Positions 1-6,414 are shown, numbered from the stretch's first letter. The stretch is DNA of 10,307 bases from Nitrososphaerales archaeon TH5895 (GCA_014523695.1 JAATVS010000036.1:1-10307); one strand, 5' to 3'. Translations and numbers: made by a program. The notes: generated by a model from the letters alone, not told the origin.

Positions 1-49
1 ATTCATGCGGGGGGTGGGATTTGAACCCACGAATCCCTTAGGAACAGGG

Positions 50-73
50 TTTTAGGAGAAAAGACCTGACCCA
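50..73 (-). other. tRNA intron 2 (24 bases, near canonical position 37/38)
   Basis: The anticodon-loop bases TTAG (79-76) pair with CTAA (55-52) on the minus strand, and an inner GGG/CTC helix (72-70 with 58-56) closes behind it, resembling the canonical bulge-helix-bulge. Bulges are AAT (75-73) and AAC (51-49). The cut can be placed one base either way because AA occurs at both junctions; the mature sequence is the same. Together with intron 1 this gives a standard loop with U33. Confidence 0.6.
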
Positions 74-81
74 TTCTAAGC

Positions 82-116
82 CTCGCACAACCATGTATTT
101 TTGTAACACATGAGGA
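82..116 (-). other. tRNA intron 1 (35 bases, non-canonical position 30/31)
   Basis: On the minus strand CGCA (122-119) pairs perfectly with TGCG (87-84). This four-base-pair helix is flanked by the three-base bulges GGT (118-116) and AGG (83-81). That is the bulge-helix-bulge motif cut by archaeal tRNA splicing endonuclease. Cutting after the second base of each bulge joins G117 to G81, which completes the anticodon stem as CAGGG. Within the intron, CATGT (112-108) pairs with ACATG (96-92). An intron between positions 30 and 31 is non-canonical. Confidence 0.65.
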
Positions 117-174
117 CCTGCGCCGTTGGCCAGGCTTGGCAACCCCCGCTCGTCAGTTGTTCACTGTGCCTTTC

Positions 175-183
175 AATATATTA
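175..183 (-). promoter_or_regulatory. TATA box of the tRNA-Leu gene
   Basis: The minus strand reads TAATATATT, centred about 30 bases upstream of tRNA position 1 (149). This is the normal archaeal TATA-to-start distance and it sits in otherwise mixed sequence. Confidence 0.55.
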
Positions 184-792
184 GCGTTTATGGAGTATGG
201 GTGCTGCAACTGTCACAACTCTACTACACCGAACGGAAATACCATAACTATTATCATTGTATAACGCAAGTATTTAACAAACACTAAATTACAATTGAGA
301 AACGTTCTTACCTAGCATACTAATTGACTAGGAAACCATTCCATATTGAAGTTATTGTTCTTCCTTAGGTTATACGTCTAACATGATACAATTTGATGGA
401 CAATTTCAACGGCAGTAGATGGGCCATAGTCCCTGGGAAGAACTATAGTCTGCGTTCTCGATTGAGATCGCTTCTACGGTACCAAACTACAATGTCCCTA
501 ACCGACCCGAGTCAACTAAAAATTACCCTTCATTTATTCTAATGATTATGTGTCAATCATAATCGCCACTAATAGATTATCTACTATTTGGTCCTGGACC
601 CTGTGAATTAAGATGAATCAATTGGTTCGGCCATGAATTGCAATCAAACATTAAGTCTTCTCCGCGATGAAATAATTCTGACTCTTGACAGGCAACTGAA
701 ACCCTCAACTAGTTAACTATAATCATTAATGTTGTCTTCTCAAGCTTTACGATTCTTAAATACAATGTTTCTCATCAATGCAATCATTATCA
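184..792. other. Long non-coding spacer between tRNA-Leu and glmM
   Basis: I see no open reading frame of useful length on either strand, no tRNA-like T-arm, and no sign of rRNA, RNase P RNA or SRP RNA. The stretch is moderately AT-rich and holds several short inverted repeats: CCTAG arms at 311-315 and 328-332, ACTATAGT at 442-449, and a tighter group at 544-640 listed separately. It lies upstream of the divergent tRNA and glmM promoters, so part of it may be regulatory or encode a small RNA. No function can be assigned from sequence alone. Confidence 0.5.
544..640. repeat. Cluster of three short inverted repeats
   Basis: Three dyads lie within 97 bases. GATTATG (544-550) and CATAATC (558-564) are perfect seven-base arms around a seven-base spacer. 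GGTCC-T-GGACC (590-600) is an 11-base near-continuous palindrome. CAATTGG (619-625) pairs with CC (631-632) and AATTG (636-640) around a TTCGG loop, leaving ATG as a three-base bulge. They could be protein-binding dyads or the stems of an RNA. No flanking duplication or mobile-element signature is seen. Confidence 0.4.
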
Positions 793-800
793 TTAAATTA
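793..800 (+). promoter_or_regulatory. TATA box of glmM
   Basis: TTAAATTA is centred about 26 bases upstream of the glmM ATG at 823. With normal archaeal spacing, transcription would begin at or next to the A of the ATG, making a leaderless mRNA. The lack of a Shine-Dalgarno sequence before the start agrees with this. Confidence 0.5.
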
Positions 801-822
801 CATCTCAACACTTTAAAGCAAG

Positions 823-2214
823 ATGAAACGGGATAGTAATTCTAAGTTATTTGGAACTAATGGTGTAAGAGGGATTTTCGGCCAAGACCTCGATCTCGAA
901 TTTGTTATGAAAGTTTCTCGTTCATTAGCCTGTTTTTATGCTAGAGGGCCACTCTTAATCGGATGTGACGGACGGATTTCTAGTCCGGTAATCTCCAGAA
1001 TCGTTTCTGCGACGCTTAATTCTTCCGGGATGGATACCTTTGTGGCAGGCCTCCTTCCTACCCCATGCTTGCAATATGCGACCAAACACTTGGGTTACAA
1101 AGGCGGAGTCATGATTACAGCTTCACACAACCCTCCAGAATACAATGGTATTAAGGCTATTGCAAGTGATGGAGTAGAAATTTCAAGAGATGATGAGTCA
1201 AAAGTAGAGCAGAGTTTCAAATTAGGGGATATCCAGCCTGTTAGGAAAATAGGAAGAGAGAGCAAGGACGATAGGGTAATTTCATCATACGTAGATTCAG
1301 CTATCCGCATCGTCGACTCAAAAAAAATTTCTGCAAAGGGATTCAAGATTGTGATGGATTTAGGAAATGGGACACAAGCATTAGTCGCCCCCAGTATAGC
1401 TCAGAAACTCGGTTGTAAAGTTTTAACCCTTAATGGTAATATAGACGGTAACTTTCCTGGAAGAGGTTCTGAACCCACACCAAGTAACCTTAGCACTCTT
1501 ACCTCACTCGTAAAGTCTACTAATGCAGACCTTGGGGTGGCGTACGATGGTGACGGGGATCGAAGTATATTTTGCGACGAGAATGGACAGATCATTTGGG
1601 GAGATAAATTAGGTGCCTTATTAGTTGCATATCTGTTGAAGAATGGATATGGAGGAACGGATATTGTTTGCCCAGTCAACACAACGATGTTGGTTAGTAT
1701 AGTGGCTCAGAACGAAGGATCCAAAGTTATTCATACTAAGGTGGGCAGTGTCGAAGTTTCGCGTGAAATGATCAAAAAGAATGCGGTGTTAGGTCTTGAG
1801 GAAAACGGGGGTTTCATGAACGCGAGGTTAAATTGTGTCAGAGATGGAGCCCTAACCACGTTGTTAGTTTTGGAGATGTTGTCATCCAGCTCTGGAAAGC
1901 AACCACTTTCCAGGAAGATCATGGAGCTTCCTCGGATCTTTCAATACAAAACTAGGTTCACTTGTAACTCGGTGGAGCTCGCTGATCATGTCATTGAGTC
2001 TTGTACAAGCCATGGAACTAATCTTAGAGTAGAGAATCTTGACGGCGCGAAGATCTGGATTGACGATGAGACTTGGGTAATGGTAAGGCCTAGTGGGACT
2101 GAACCATTGATTAGGATGTATGCAGAATCGACTGATAAAGATCTTTTGGACTCGAAGGTGCGTGAGTATTCTAACGTGATTAAAAATGTACTCGACATTG
2201 AAGAAGTCAAATAG
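823..2214 (+). CDS. glmM: Phosphoglucosamine mutase (phosphohexomutase family)
   Basis: This is a 463-residue alpha-D-phosphohexomutase. It should convert glucosamine-6-phosphate to glucosamine-1-phosphate in the cytoplasm, on the route to UDP-N-acetylglucosamine for glycans and protein glycosylation; archaeal members may also act on glucose or mannose phosphates. The opening KLFGTNGVRG (8-17) is typical. The phosphoserine loop TASHNPPEYNG has its catalytic serine at 101, the metal loop DGDGDR is at 242-247, the sugar-binding loop EENGG is at 326-330, and the phosphate-binding loop RPSGTEP is at 422-428, so all four active-site segments are intact. Length is normal for the family. The ATG at 823 fits the TATA spacing. 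The gene looks monocistronic, since the following operon has its own promoter. The family is certain; the exact sugar preference is inferred. Confidence 0.9.
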   Translation: MKRDSNSKLFGTNGVRGIFGQDLDLEFVMKVSRSLACFYARGPLLIGCDGRISSPVISRIVSATLNSSGMDTFVAGLLPTPCLQYATKHLGYKGGVMITASHNPPEYNGIKAIASDGVEISRDDESKVEQSFKLGDIQPVRKIGRESKDDRVISSYVDSAIRIVDSKKISAKGFKIVMDLGNGTQALVAPSIAQKLGCKVLTLNGNIDGNFPGRGSEPTPSNLSTLTSLVKSTNADLGVAYDGDGDRSIFCDENGQIIWGDKLGALLVAYLLKNGYGGTDIVCPVNTTMLVSIVAQNEGSKVIHTKVGSVEVSREMIKKNAVLGLEENGGFMNARLNCVRDGALTTLLVLEMLSSSSGKQPLSRKIMELPRIFQYKTRFTCNSVELADHVIESCTSHGTNLRVENLDGAKIWIDDETWVMVRPSGTEPLIRMYAESTDKDLLDSKVREYSNVIKNVLDIEEVK

Positions 2215-2230
2215 TTATCCCATGGATAAC
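2214..2230. repeat. Palindrome abutting the ribosomal-operon TATA box
   Basis: GTTATCC-CAT-GGATAAC is a perfect dyad with seven-base arms and a three-base spacer. It begins on the last base of the glmM stop codon and ends immediately before the TATA element at 2231. It could be an operator next to the promoter, or a stem at the end of the glmM transcript. No T-run follows directly, so an intrinsic terminator is less likely. Confidence 0.55.
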
Positions 2231-2240
2231 ATATTTAATA
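2231..2240 (+). promoter_or_regulatory. TATA box of the L7Ae-S28e-L24e-ndk-infB operon
   Basis: ATATTTAATA is a good archaeal TATA element. Counting about 26 bases from its centre puts the transcription start near 2262, giving a leader of about 33 bases that contains a Shine-Dalgarno sequence. It is the only obvious promoter before the five-gene operon. Confidence 0.55.
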
Positions 2241-2262
2241 CTCCCCAGATCTCATATAGAGG

Positions 2263-2292
2263 AATTGAGATGATCCCAGAGGGTGATTATTT
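2263..2292 (+). promoter_or_regulatory. Candidate kink-turn enclosing the L7Ae Shine-Dalgarno
   Basis: The leader can fold as a kink-turn. The 5' stem A2268-T2287, G2267-T2288, T2266-A2289 (then T-T, A-T, A-T) is followed by a three-base bulge GAT (2269-2271). Next come G2272-A2286 and A2273-G2285 as tandem sheared G-A pairs, T2274-T2284, and a stem CCC (2275-2277)/GGG (2281-2283) with AGA loop. The bulge strand resembles box C (AGATGAT) and the other strand box D (TGA). GGGTGAT (2281-2287), eight bases before the ATG, is also the ribosome-binding site, so protein bound here would block initiation. L7Ae is a kink-turn-binding protein and is the first gene downstream. The stems are short, so this is a candidate. 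Confidence 0.5.
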
Positions 2293-2295
2293 AAA

Positions 2296-2679
2296 ATGAG
2301 TAGACCATATTATGTCAAATTCGAGACACCTAAAGACCTTGTGAATGTAATATACGAAGCAGTTAGAGTGGCTAAACAGAGTGGAAAGGTACGTAGAGGA
2401 ACCAACGAGACTACAAAGTCCATCGAAAGAGGGAATACAAAGTTAGTAATCATTGCAGAGAATGTTGAACCACCAGAAGTTGTCGCTCATCTGCCAATTT
2501 TGTGTGAAGAGAGGAATACTCCTTATATTTTTGTTCCTAGCAAGGAACAGCTGGGAGCATCATTGGGTATGGACGTCGGGTCTGCGGCTGCAACTATCTT
2601 AGATCCTGGTGAAGCTCAGACTATTGTTGAGCAAGTTCTTAATTCTATACAACCTCTAAGAGACAAGAGAAAGGAATAG
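2296..2679 (+). CDS. rpl7ae: Ribosomal protein L7Ae (kink-turn-binding protein)
   Basis: This 127-residue protein binds kink-turns in 23S rRNA. In archaea the same protein is also a core part of box C/D and H/ACA guide RNPs and of RNase P. The RNA-binding signature [12 protein letters not shown] spans 35-46, with N37, E38 and K41 expected to contact the G-A pairs. The hydrophobic core strand [11 protein letters not shown] (49-59) and the specificity segment [12 protein letters not shown] (80-91) are both present. The start ATG has a clear GGGTGAT Shine-Dalgarno eight bases upstream. It is the first gene of a conserved archaeal operon, eight bases before the S28e start. The leader may carry a kink-turn, suggesting self-regulation. 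Length is normal. Confidence 0.95.
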   Translation: MSRPYYVKFETPKDLVNVIYEAVRVAKQSGKVRRGTNETTKSIERGNTKLVIIAENVEPPEVVAHLPILCEERNTPYIFVPSKEQLGASLGMDVGSAAATILDPGEAQTIVEQVLNSIQPLRDKRKE

Positions 2680-2687
2680 AGACGAGC

Positions 2688-2903
2688 ATGAGCAAGTCAT
2701 CGGAAGAGAAGATAAATCCGGCGGAGGTAATCCAGATAGTGGGTCGAACAGGAATTGCCGGTGAGGTTATTCAGGTTAGGGTAAGAATTCTAGAGGGCAA
2801 GGACAAAGGCCGAATCCTAACTAGAAATGTCAAAGGATCAATAAGAATGAACGATATATTGATGCTACGAGAGACAGAGCGAGAAGCTCGAAAAATAAAG
2901 TAA
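2688..2903 (+). CDS. rps28e: 30S ribosomal protein S28e
   Basis: This small basic protein of 71 residues is a component of the archaeal and eukaryal small ribosomal subunit and has no bacterial counterpart. The family core is clear: [20 protein letters not shown] (14-33) forms the OB-like barrel, and the highly conserved tail [13 protein letters not shown] ends the protein. It starts eight bases after the L7Ae stop with no strong Shine-Dalgarno (a weak AGGA lies inside the L7Ae end), which suggests translational coupling to L7Ae. Length matches the family, and no other start is plausible. Confidence 0.95.
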   Translation: MSKSSEEKINPAEVIQIVGRTGIAGEVIQVRVRILEGKDKGRILTRNVKGSIRMNDILMLRETEREARKIK

Positions 2904-2937
2904 GGTCTAATGTTTTCTAGAGGTGTTAGAGTAGTTA

Positions 2938-3153
2938 ATGAGTAAATCAGCAACCTCATTGCGTAATTGTTCCTTTTGTGGAAAACATATTCCTCCAAGT
3001 CAGGGGATAATGCTGGTCCGCAATGACGGGTCAATACAATGGACATGTTCATCCAAATGCAAGAAAAATCTCAGAGAACTAAAGCGGGATCCTAGGAAAC
3101 TGAAATGGACGAAGAAGTACATGAAAGGTGGTATTAGAGTAGGGAAAGGTTAA
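2938..3153 (+). CDS. rpl24e: 50S ribosomal protein L24e (zinc-binding)
   Basis: This 71-residue large-subunit protein is shared by archaea and eukaryotes. A four-cysteine zinc site is intact: C11 and C14 in NCSFCGK, C37 and C41 in [11 protein letters not shown]. The motif IPPSQG and the basic tail [14 protein letters not shown] are typical of the family. An in-frame TAG just upstream (2932-2934) fixes the ATG at 2938 as the first usable start, and GAGGTG at 2920-2925 is a plausible ribosome-binding site. The 34-base gap before it is the largest within the operon. The next gene starts four bases after its stop. Confidence 0.95.
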   Translation: MSKSATSLRNCSFCGKHIPPSQGIMLVRNDGSIQWTCSSKCKKNLRELKRDPRKLKWTKKYMKGGIRVGKG

Positions 3154-3157
3154 ATTC

Positions 3158-3565
3158 TTGGGAGAGCGAACTCTCGTTGTTATTAAACCAGATGCTGTGA
3201 AGAGAAAATTAGCTGGAAAGATAATCTCCAGGTTTGAAGAGAAGGGATTCACTCTCGAGATTTTGAAGTCCTACACATTTACCAAGGAAAAGGCCCAAGA
3301 GTTTTATTCAGCTCACAGCGATAAACCATTTTTCAATGAATTAGTTTCCTTTATTACTTCTGGGCCCACTATGGCGCTAATTCTGGATGGTAACAGAGCA
3401 ATAAGCGCAGTCCGGATCATGATAGGTTCAACAAAATCGTATGAGGCCGCTCCTGGTACAATTCGAGGCGACCTCGCCCTTAATATAACAGATAACATAG
3501 TCCACGCATCGGATTCATATGAAAGCTTCATAAAAGAGGCTGCAGTGATTTTTGATAGCATTTAA
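3158..3565 (+). CDS. ndk: Nucleoside-diphosphate kinase
   Basis: This 135-residue enzyme transfers the gamma-phosphate between nucleoside tri- and diphosphates through a phosphohistidine, keeping GTP, CTP and UTP supplied from ATP. The opening ERTLVVIKPDAVKR has the nucleotide-site lysine at 10. AAPGTIRGDL (97-106) is the conserved segment before the active site, and NIVHASDS (113-120) carries the catalytic histidine at 116, with alanine where many members have glycine. The start is TTG, four bases after the L24e stop, because no ATG or GTG is available there. The stop TAA is directly followed by the infB GTG, so the two are probably translationally coupled; NDK supplies NTPs including GTP and IF5B uses GTP. 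Length is normal. Confidence 0.95.
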   Translation: MGERTLVVIKPDAVKRKLAGKIISRFEEKGFTLEILKSYTFTKEKAQEFYSAHSDKPFFNELVSFITSGPTMALILDGNRAISAVRIMIGSTKSYEAAPGTIRGDLALNITDNIVHASDSYESFIKEAAVIFDSI

Positions 3566-5353
3566 GTGGCACTCAGGCATCCAGTTGTGGTTGTACTTGG
3601 TCATGTAGACTCCGGAAAAACCTCTCTATTAGACAAGGTTAGAGGAACAGCGGTTCAAGCTCGAGAGGCAGGGGGAATAACTCAACATATTGGAGCAAGT
3701 TTTTTTCCAATCGAGACTATTAAGAGAGTAACAGGGGACCTGTTTGACAAGATTTCAACCACTGGTTCCCAAATTCCAGGCATATTGGTGATAGATACTC
3801 CTGGTCATGAAGTCTTCGCTACTCTGAGAGTACGAGGAGGTTCAGCAGCTGATATTGCAATAATTGTGGTAGATGCTAACAAAGGGTTTGAAGCCCAGAC
3901 AGAGGAAAGTATTGACATCTTGAAACGAAGAAAGGTTCCATTTGTTATCGCACTTAATAAGGTAGATACCGTTAGTGGATGGCGTAACCACCCAGGGGCT
4001 AATTCAATAGGTAAGGCCGTAAGTCTGCAAGATAAATCGGTTCAATCTGCGTTGGACGAAATGATCTACAGTGTAGTCGGCTCTCTTTCTGTATCTGGAT
4101 ACAATTCAGAAGCATTCTGGCGAATTAAGAACTTTACGAAAGAAGTAGCAATAGTACCTGTCAGTGCTAGAACTGGAGTGGGGATACCAGAATTACTCGC
4201 TGTTCTTATAGGCTTAACCCAGCAATATTTGAGCACAAAATTAGAGCGACACGTAGAGGAGGGAAGAGGGATCGTCTTGGAGATAAACGAAGAGGTGGGT
4301 CTGGGGCCAGCTGCTAACGTTATCTTATTCGATGGAATACTCCGTCAGGGCTGTAGCGTTATTGTCGCTAAAAGAAATAATGCAATAGTAACTCGCGTGA
4401 AGGCCATTCTTCTCCCTAAGCCACTTGATGAAATGAGAGATCCCCGGGACAAGTTTAGACACGTGTCGGAGGTAGTTTCAGCTGCAGGAGTAAAAATCAC
4501 TTCGCCAGACCTAACCGGCGTCATGGCTGGAAGTCCCCTTTTCGTTCTAAACCAGAAGGAAGACGAAGCCAGACTTCGGGCAATAGTTGAGGCAGAGATT
4601 AAGAACACATTCGTAAGCAAAGACATCAATGGGGTAATTATGAAATGTGACACAATAGGTTCTATAGAGGCCATTAGTGACCTCCTTGTAAAGCAAAAAG
4701 TACCTATAAGAATTGCTGACATAGGTCATGTCACCAAGAGGGACGTGATTGAGGCTTCGGCAGTAAGAGAGAAGGACAGATATTTGGGTGTGATTTTAGC
4801 GTTTAATGTTAGGGTCCTAGATGATGCCCTTAGAGAGGCACAGGAACGCCAGGTCATGATTTTTGACGAAAAAATTATTTATAATCTTGTCAGAAGTTAT
4901 TTTGATTGGACAGCTTACCAAAAAGATCATCAAGACGTAATCATATTTAATGAAATACCACCTGTTTGCAAATTGCAATTCTTGAAAAACTTTGTATTCA
5001 GACGCAACGATCCTGCAGTATTTGGAGCTGAAATACTAATAGGACGATTACGGCAAAAAATTCCTGTGATCAATCAAGAAGGCAAAAAAATAGGTGTTAT
5101 CCATCAAATACAGCAGAGCGGGAAGACCATTGAGGAAGCTACTAAGGGGATGCAGGTTGCTCTCTCCATACGCGGTCCAACCATCGGACGACAGATTAAT
5201 GAAGGAGACACGCTCTATACTGACTTGAATGGCCGGCAGGCAAAGTTACTGAATGAGCGGTTCATGCAAAGGCTGACTGATGAAGAGAAGGAAGTTCTCA
5301 ATTACATAGTGACTTTGAAAAGAAAAGGTGACGAGCTGTTTGGTTACATTTAG
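3566..5353 (+). CDS. infB: Translation initiation factor aIF5B (aIF2-like GTPase)
   Basis: This 595-residue GTPase promotes subunit joining during translation initiation. The GTPase motifs are complete: G1 GHVDSGKTS (12-20) with K18, G2 threonine in GGITQHIGA (T39), G3 DTPGH (77-81) with the catalytic histidine, G4 NKVD (131-134) and G5 SARTG (200-204). The rest covers the EF-Tu-like domain II, domain III and the C-terminal barrel containing GPTIGRQINEGDTLYTDL. There is no long N-terminal extension as in eukaryotic eIF5B and no intein, so the length is the usual archaeal one. The start is GTG immediately after the ndk TAA, with no intergenic base. It is the last gene of the operon. It is not the heterotrimeric aIF2 despite the common name IF-2. 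Confidence 0.95.
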   Translation: MALRHPVVVVLGHVDSGKTSLLDKVRGTAVQAREAGGITQHIGASFFPIETIKRVTGDLFDKISTTGSQIPGILVIDTPGHEVFATLRVRGGSAADIAIIVVDANKGFEAQTEESIDILKRRKVPFVIALNKVDTVSGWRNHPGANSIGKAVSLQDKSVQSALDEMIYSVVGSLSVSGYNSEAFWRIKNFTKEVAIVPVSARTGVGIPELLAVLIGLTQQYLSTKLERHVEEGRGIVLEINEEVGLGPAANVILFDGILRQGCSVIVAKRNNAIVTRVKAILLPKPLDEMRDPRDKFRHVSEVVSAAGVKITSPDLTGVMAGSPLFVLNQKEDEARLRAIVEAEIKNTFVSKDINGVIMKCDTIGSIEAISDLLVKQKVPIRIADIGHVTKRDVIEASAVREKDRYLGVILAFNVRVLDDALREAQERQVMIFDEKIIYNLVRSYFDWTAYQKDHQDVIIFNEIPPVCKLQFLKNFVFRRNDPAVFGAEILIGRLRQKIPVINQEGKKIGVIHQIQQSGKTIEEATKGMQVALSIRGPTIGRQINEGDTLYTDLNGRQAKLLNERFMQRLTDEEKEVLNYIVTLKRKGDELFGYI

Positions 5354-5363
5354 TGTGCTTGGG

Positions 5364-5378
5364 ATTGGCTCGACCAAT
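5364..5378 (+). terminator. Weak hairpin after infB
   Basis: ATTGG-CTCGA-CCAAT is a perfect five-pair dyad 11 bases after the infB stop, in the 75-base gap between convergent infB and thioredoxin genes. It is not followed by a clear T-run; the nearest T-rich patch is GATTTTCTT near 5413-5421. Archaeal termination relies mainly on T-runs, so the role is uncertain. Confidence 0.2.
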
Positions 5379-5428
5379 TTGAGCTCTCCACCTAGAAAGG
5401 AAAGTTATGAAAGATTTTCTTCAAAATG

Positions 5429-5764
5429 TCATTGATACTTCTGTAGTAAACCCTCTAGACCCTTTTCTCCTACCGCCCCTACCGCTCTGTCGATGGCTTT
5501 GCCGTTCATAAAGATTATGAAAGTCGGTATGGCGTAAACGTCATATCTCATGGCCACTCCCTGATTATCGTCCACATTGAGCCTACCGAATGTGACTTTC
5601 TGACCGTATTTCTTAGATAGCCTGTCGAAGATAGGCAGCATAAACTGACAGGGCCCGCACCAAGTTGCCCAAAAGTCGACTAATACTGGTTTATTGCCAG
5701 ATATATTCTCCTCGAAGTTTTTATCGTTCAGCTCCACCAATGCTGGCTTATTTACCTCACTCAT
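5429..5764 (-). CDS. trxA: Thioredoxin
   Basis: This cytoplasmic dithiol-disulfide oxidoreductase is 111 residues from the chosen start. The active site WCGPC is at 35-39 in the strand VLVDFWATWCGPC, the cis-proline is P80 in YAIPT, and LNVDDNQGVAMRYDV is the typical third-strand region. I chose the ATG at 5764 rather than the one nine codons upstream (5791). The upstream ATG lies only about seven bases from the TATA box, whereas 5764 is 34 bases from it and gives the usual thioredoxin length. There is no signal peptide. Archease lies 116 bases upstream on the same strand, but the TATA box between them suggests separate transcription. Confidence 0.92.
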   Translation of the reverse strand: MSEVNKPALVELNDKNFEENISGNKPVLVDFWATWCGPCQFMLPIFDRLSKKYGQKVTFGRLNVDDNQGVAMRYDVYAIPTFIIFMNGKAIDRAVGAVGEKGLEGLLQKYQ

Positions 5765-5794
5765 GATGATACATCCAATAAAAGTTGTCATACA

Positions 5795-5802
5795 TATTTA
5801 AG
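5795..5802 (-). promoter_or_regulatory. TATA box of the thioredoxin gene
   Basis: The minus strand reads CTTAAATA, centred 34 bases upstream of the ATG at 5764. This predicts a leader of about eight bases and argues against the ATG at 5791 being the real start. Confidence 0.5.
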
Positions 5803-5880
5803 ACTTATCCGATTGATTTAGTTCGGCACTTCGGAAATTCCCAAGTAGGAAAATCTTACAGGACAATATTGAGAAGTCAT

Positions 5881-6327
5881 TTACAAGTCGACCAAGAATG
5901 TTGCAATATAACGAGAGCTTAGGCGTTGTATTTTCAACTCGTGGTAGGTAACTGCTTTGATCTCTATTTTATATTCATGCTTGTCATAGCTGACTGCTTC
6001 GCCTCCAACGTGTGCCCTAAGTAAATACTTTTTTTCATCAACATTTGAATAGTTCTCCGATATTTCAATGGAGAATCTAGAAAGTACAATCTGTTCGATG
6101 AGGATCTTTAACAAGACCTTTTCCAACCAGTCGTACAGAAGATTTTCAAGATCATTGCCATCTGCCGTGATCGTCATCGATTCGCGAATCTCCACCTTAT
6201 TAATATCAAACATAATGTTAACCAATCCCTTAGCACAATTCTCGAATAATTCCTCCAAACCACTACCGTAGGCTTGAACAAAAGCGTCTGTGCTGTGCTC
6301 CAAATATTTGTACCCTTCGGAGTCCAA
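5881..6327 (-). CDS. Archease (RtcB ligase cofactor)
   Basis: This 148-residue protein is the partner of the RNA ligase RtcB, speeding its guanylylation and turnover. RtcB joins tRNA exons after intron removal and repairs broken RNA. Family marks are YKYLEHSTDAFVQAYG (6-21) with the metal-site residues H11 and D14, GLEELFENCAKGLVNIMFD (23-41), the late motif IKAVTYHEL, and the C-terminal aspartate D147 in FLVDL. The start is TTG at 6327; an in-frame TGA five codons upstream (6340-6342) excludes a longer form and no ATG or GTG lies between. It is transcribed divergently from hisS. RtcB is not in the window. The presence of an intron-bearing tRNA nearby fits its role. Confidence 0.9.
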   Translation of the reverse strand: MDSEGYKYLEHSTDAFVQAYGSGLEELFENCAKGLVNIMFDINKVEIRESMTITADGNDLENLLYDWLEKVLLKILIEQIVLSRFSIEISENYSNVDEKKYLLRAHVGGEAVSYDKHEYKIEIKAVTYHELKIQRLSSRYIATFLVDL

Positions 6328-6352
6328 TTTGGTTAGATGTCAAGGAGGATCG

Positions 6353-6364
6353 AATAATAATAAT
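6353..6364 (-). promoter_or_regulatory. TATA-like element of archease
   Basis: The minus strand reads ATTATTATTATT, centred about 31 bases upstream of the TTG start at 6327. It is the only AT-rich element in the short divergent gap with the right spacing. With this position the archease mRNA would be close to leaderless, which is unusual with a TTG start. Confidence 0.35.
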
Positions 6365-6380
6365 GTGTCGAACAAAGAGT

Positions 6381-6390
6381 AAAATCTAAA
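6381..6390 (+). promoter_or_regulatory. Possible TATA element of hisS
   Basis: AAAATCTAAA is centred about 30 bases upstream of the GTG at 6415. It is a poor match to the TATA consensus and is supported mainly by its spacing. Confidence 0.25.
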
Positions 6391-6414
6391 TGGTCACGAA
6401 GGTTGGTCTGTGTT

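Larger units (their letters stand above)
6..149 (-). tRNA. tRNA-Leu (UAG), class II, interrupted by two introns
   Basis: Read on the minus strand, the acceptor halves GCGGGGG (149-143) and CCCCCGC (13-7) pair, followed by discriminator A at 6; CCA is not encoded. A D-arm (140-122), a 14-base class II variable arm (44-31) and a perfect T-arm GTGGG-TTCAAAT-CCCAC (30-14) are all visible. The gene is 144 bases against about 85 for a mature tRNA-Leu, so about 59 bases must be removed. Removing 82-116 and 50-73 leaves an anticodon stem CAGGG/CCCTG with five Watson-Crick pairs and a seven-base loop CTTAGAA, which has U33 and anticodon UAG, decoding the leucine CUN codons. The mature length is then exactly 85. 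The long variable arm and A discriminator fit archaeal tRNA-Leu. Intron positions are inferred from folding, not measured. Confidence 0.9.

Noticed and set aside
54..115. Single 59-base intron in the tRNA at the TCCT direct repeat, giving anticodon UAA
   Set aside because: It leaves C at position 33 and a U-C mismatch at the top of the anticodon stem, and I could not draw a bulge-helix-bulge for it. The two-intron model removes the same number of bases and fixes both problems.
664..699. Box C/D guide RNA (GCGATGA ... CTGA ... CTGA)
   Set aside because: Box C has a mismatch, the boxes are only about 25 bases apart, the guide before the first CTGA is seven bases, and no terminal stem forms. 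Too short and imperfect for an archaeal C/D RNA.
1095..2210. Minus-strand frames opposite glmM (and similar frames opposite infB and sdhA)
   Set aside because: They lie wholly inside well-supported genes, carry no recognisable motif and have low-complexity shadow-type composition.
5765..5791. Nine-residue N-terminal extension of thioredoxin
   Set aside because: Its ATG lies about seven bases from the TATA box and would be upstream of the predicted transcription start.
6363..6389. Eight-codon frame after a GGAGG in the archease-hisS gap
   Set aside because: The GGAGG is 14 bases from the ATG, and the likely hisS promoter lies inside or after this frame, so it would not be in the transcript.
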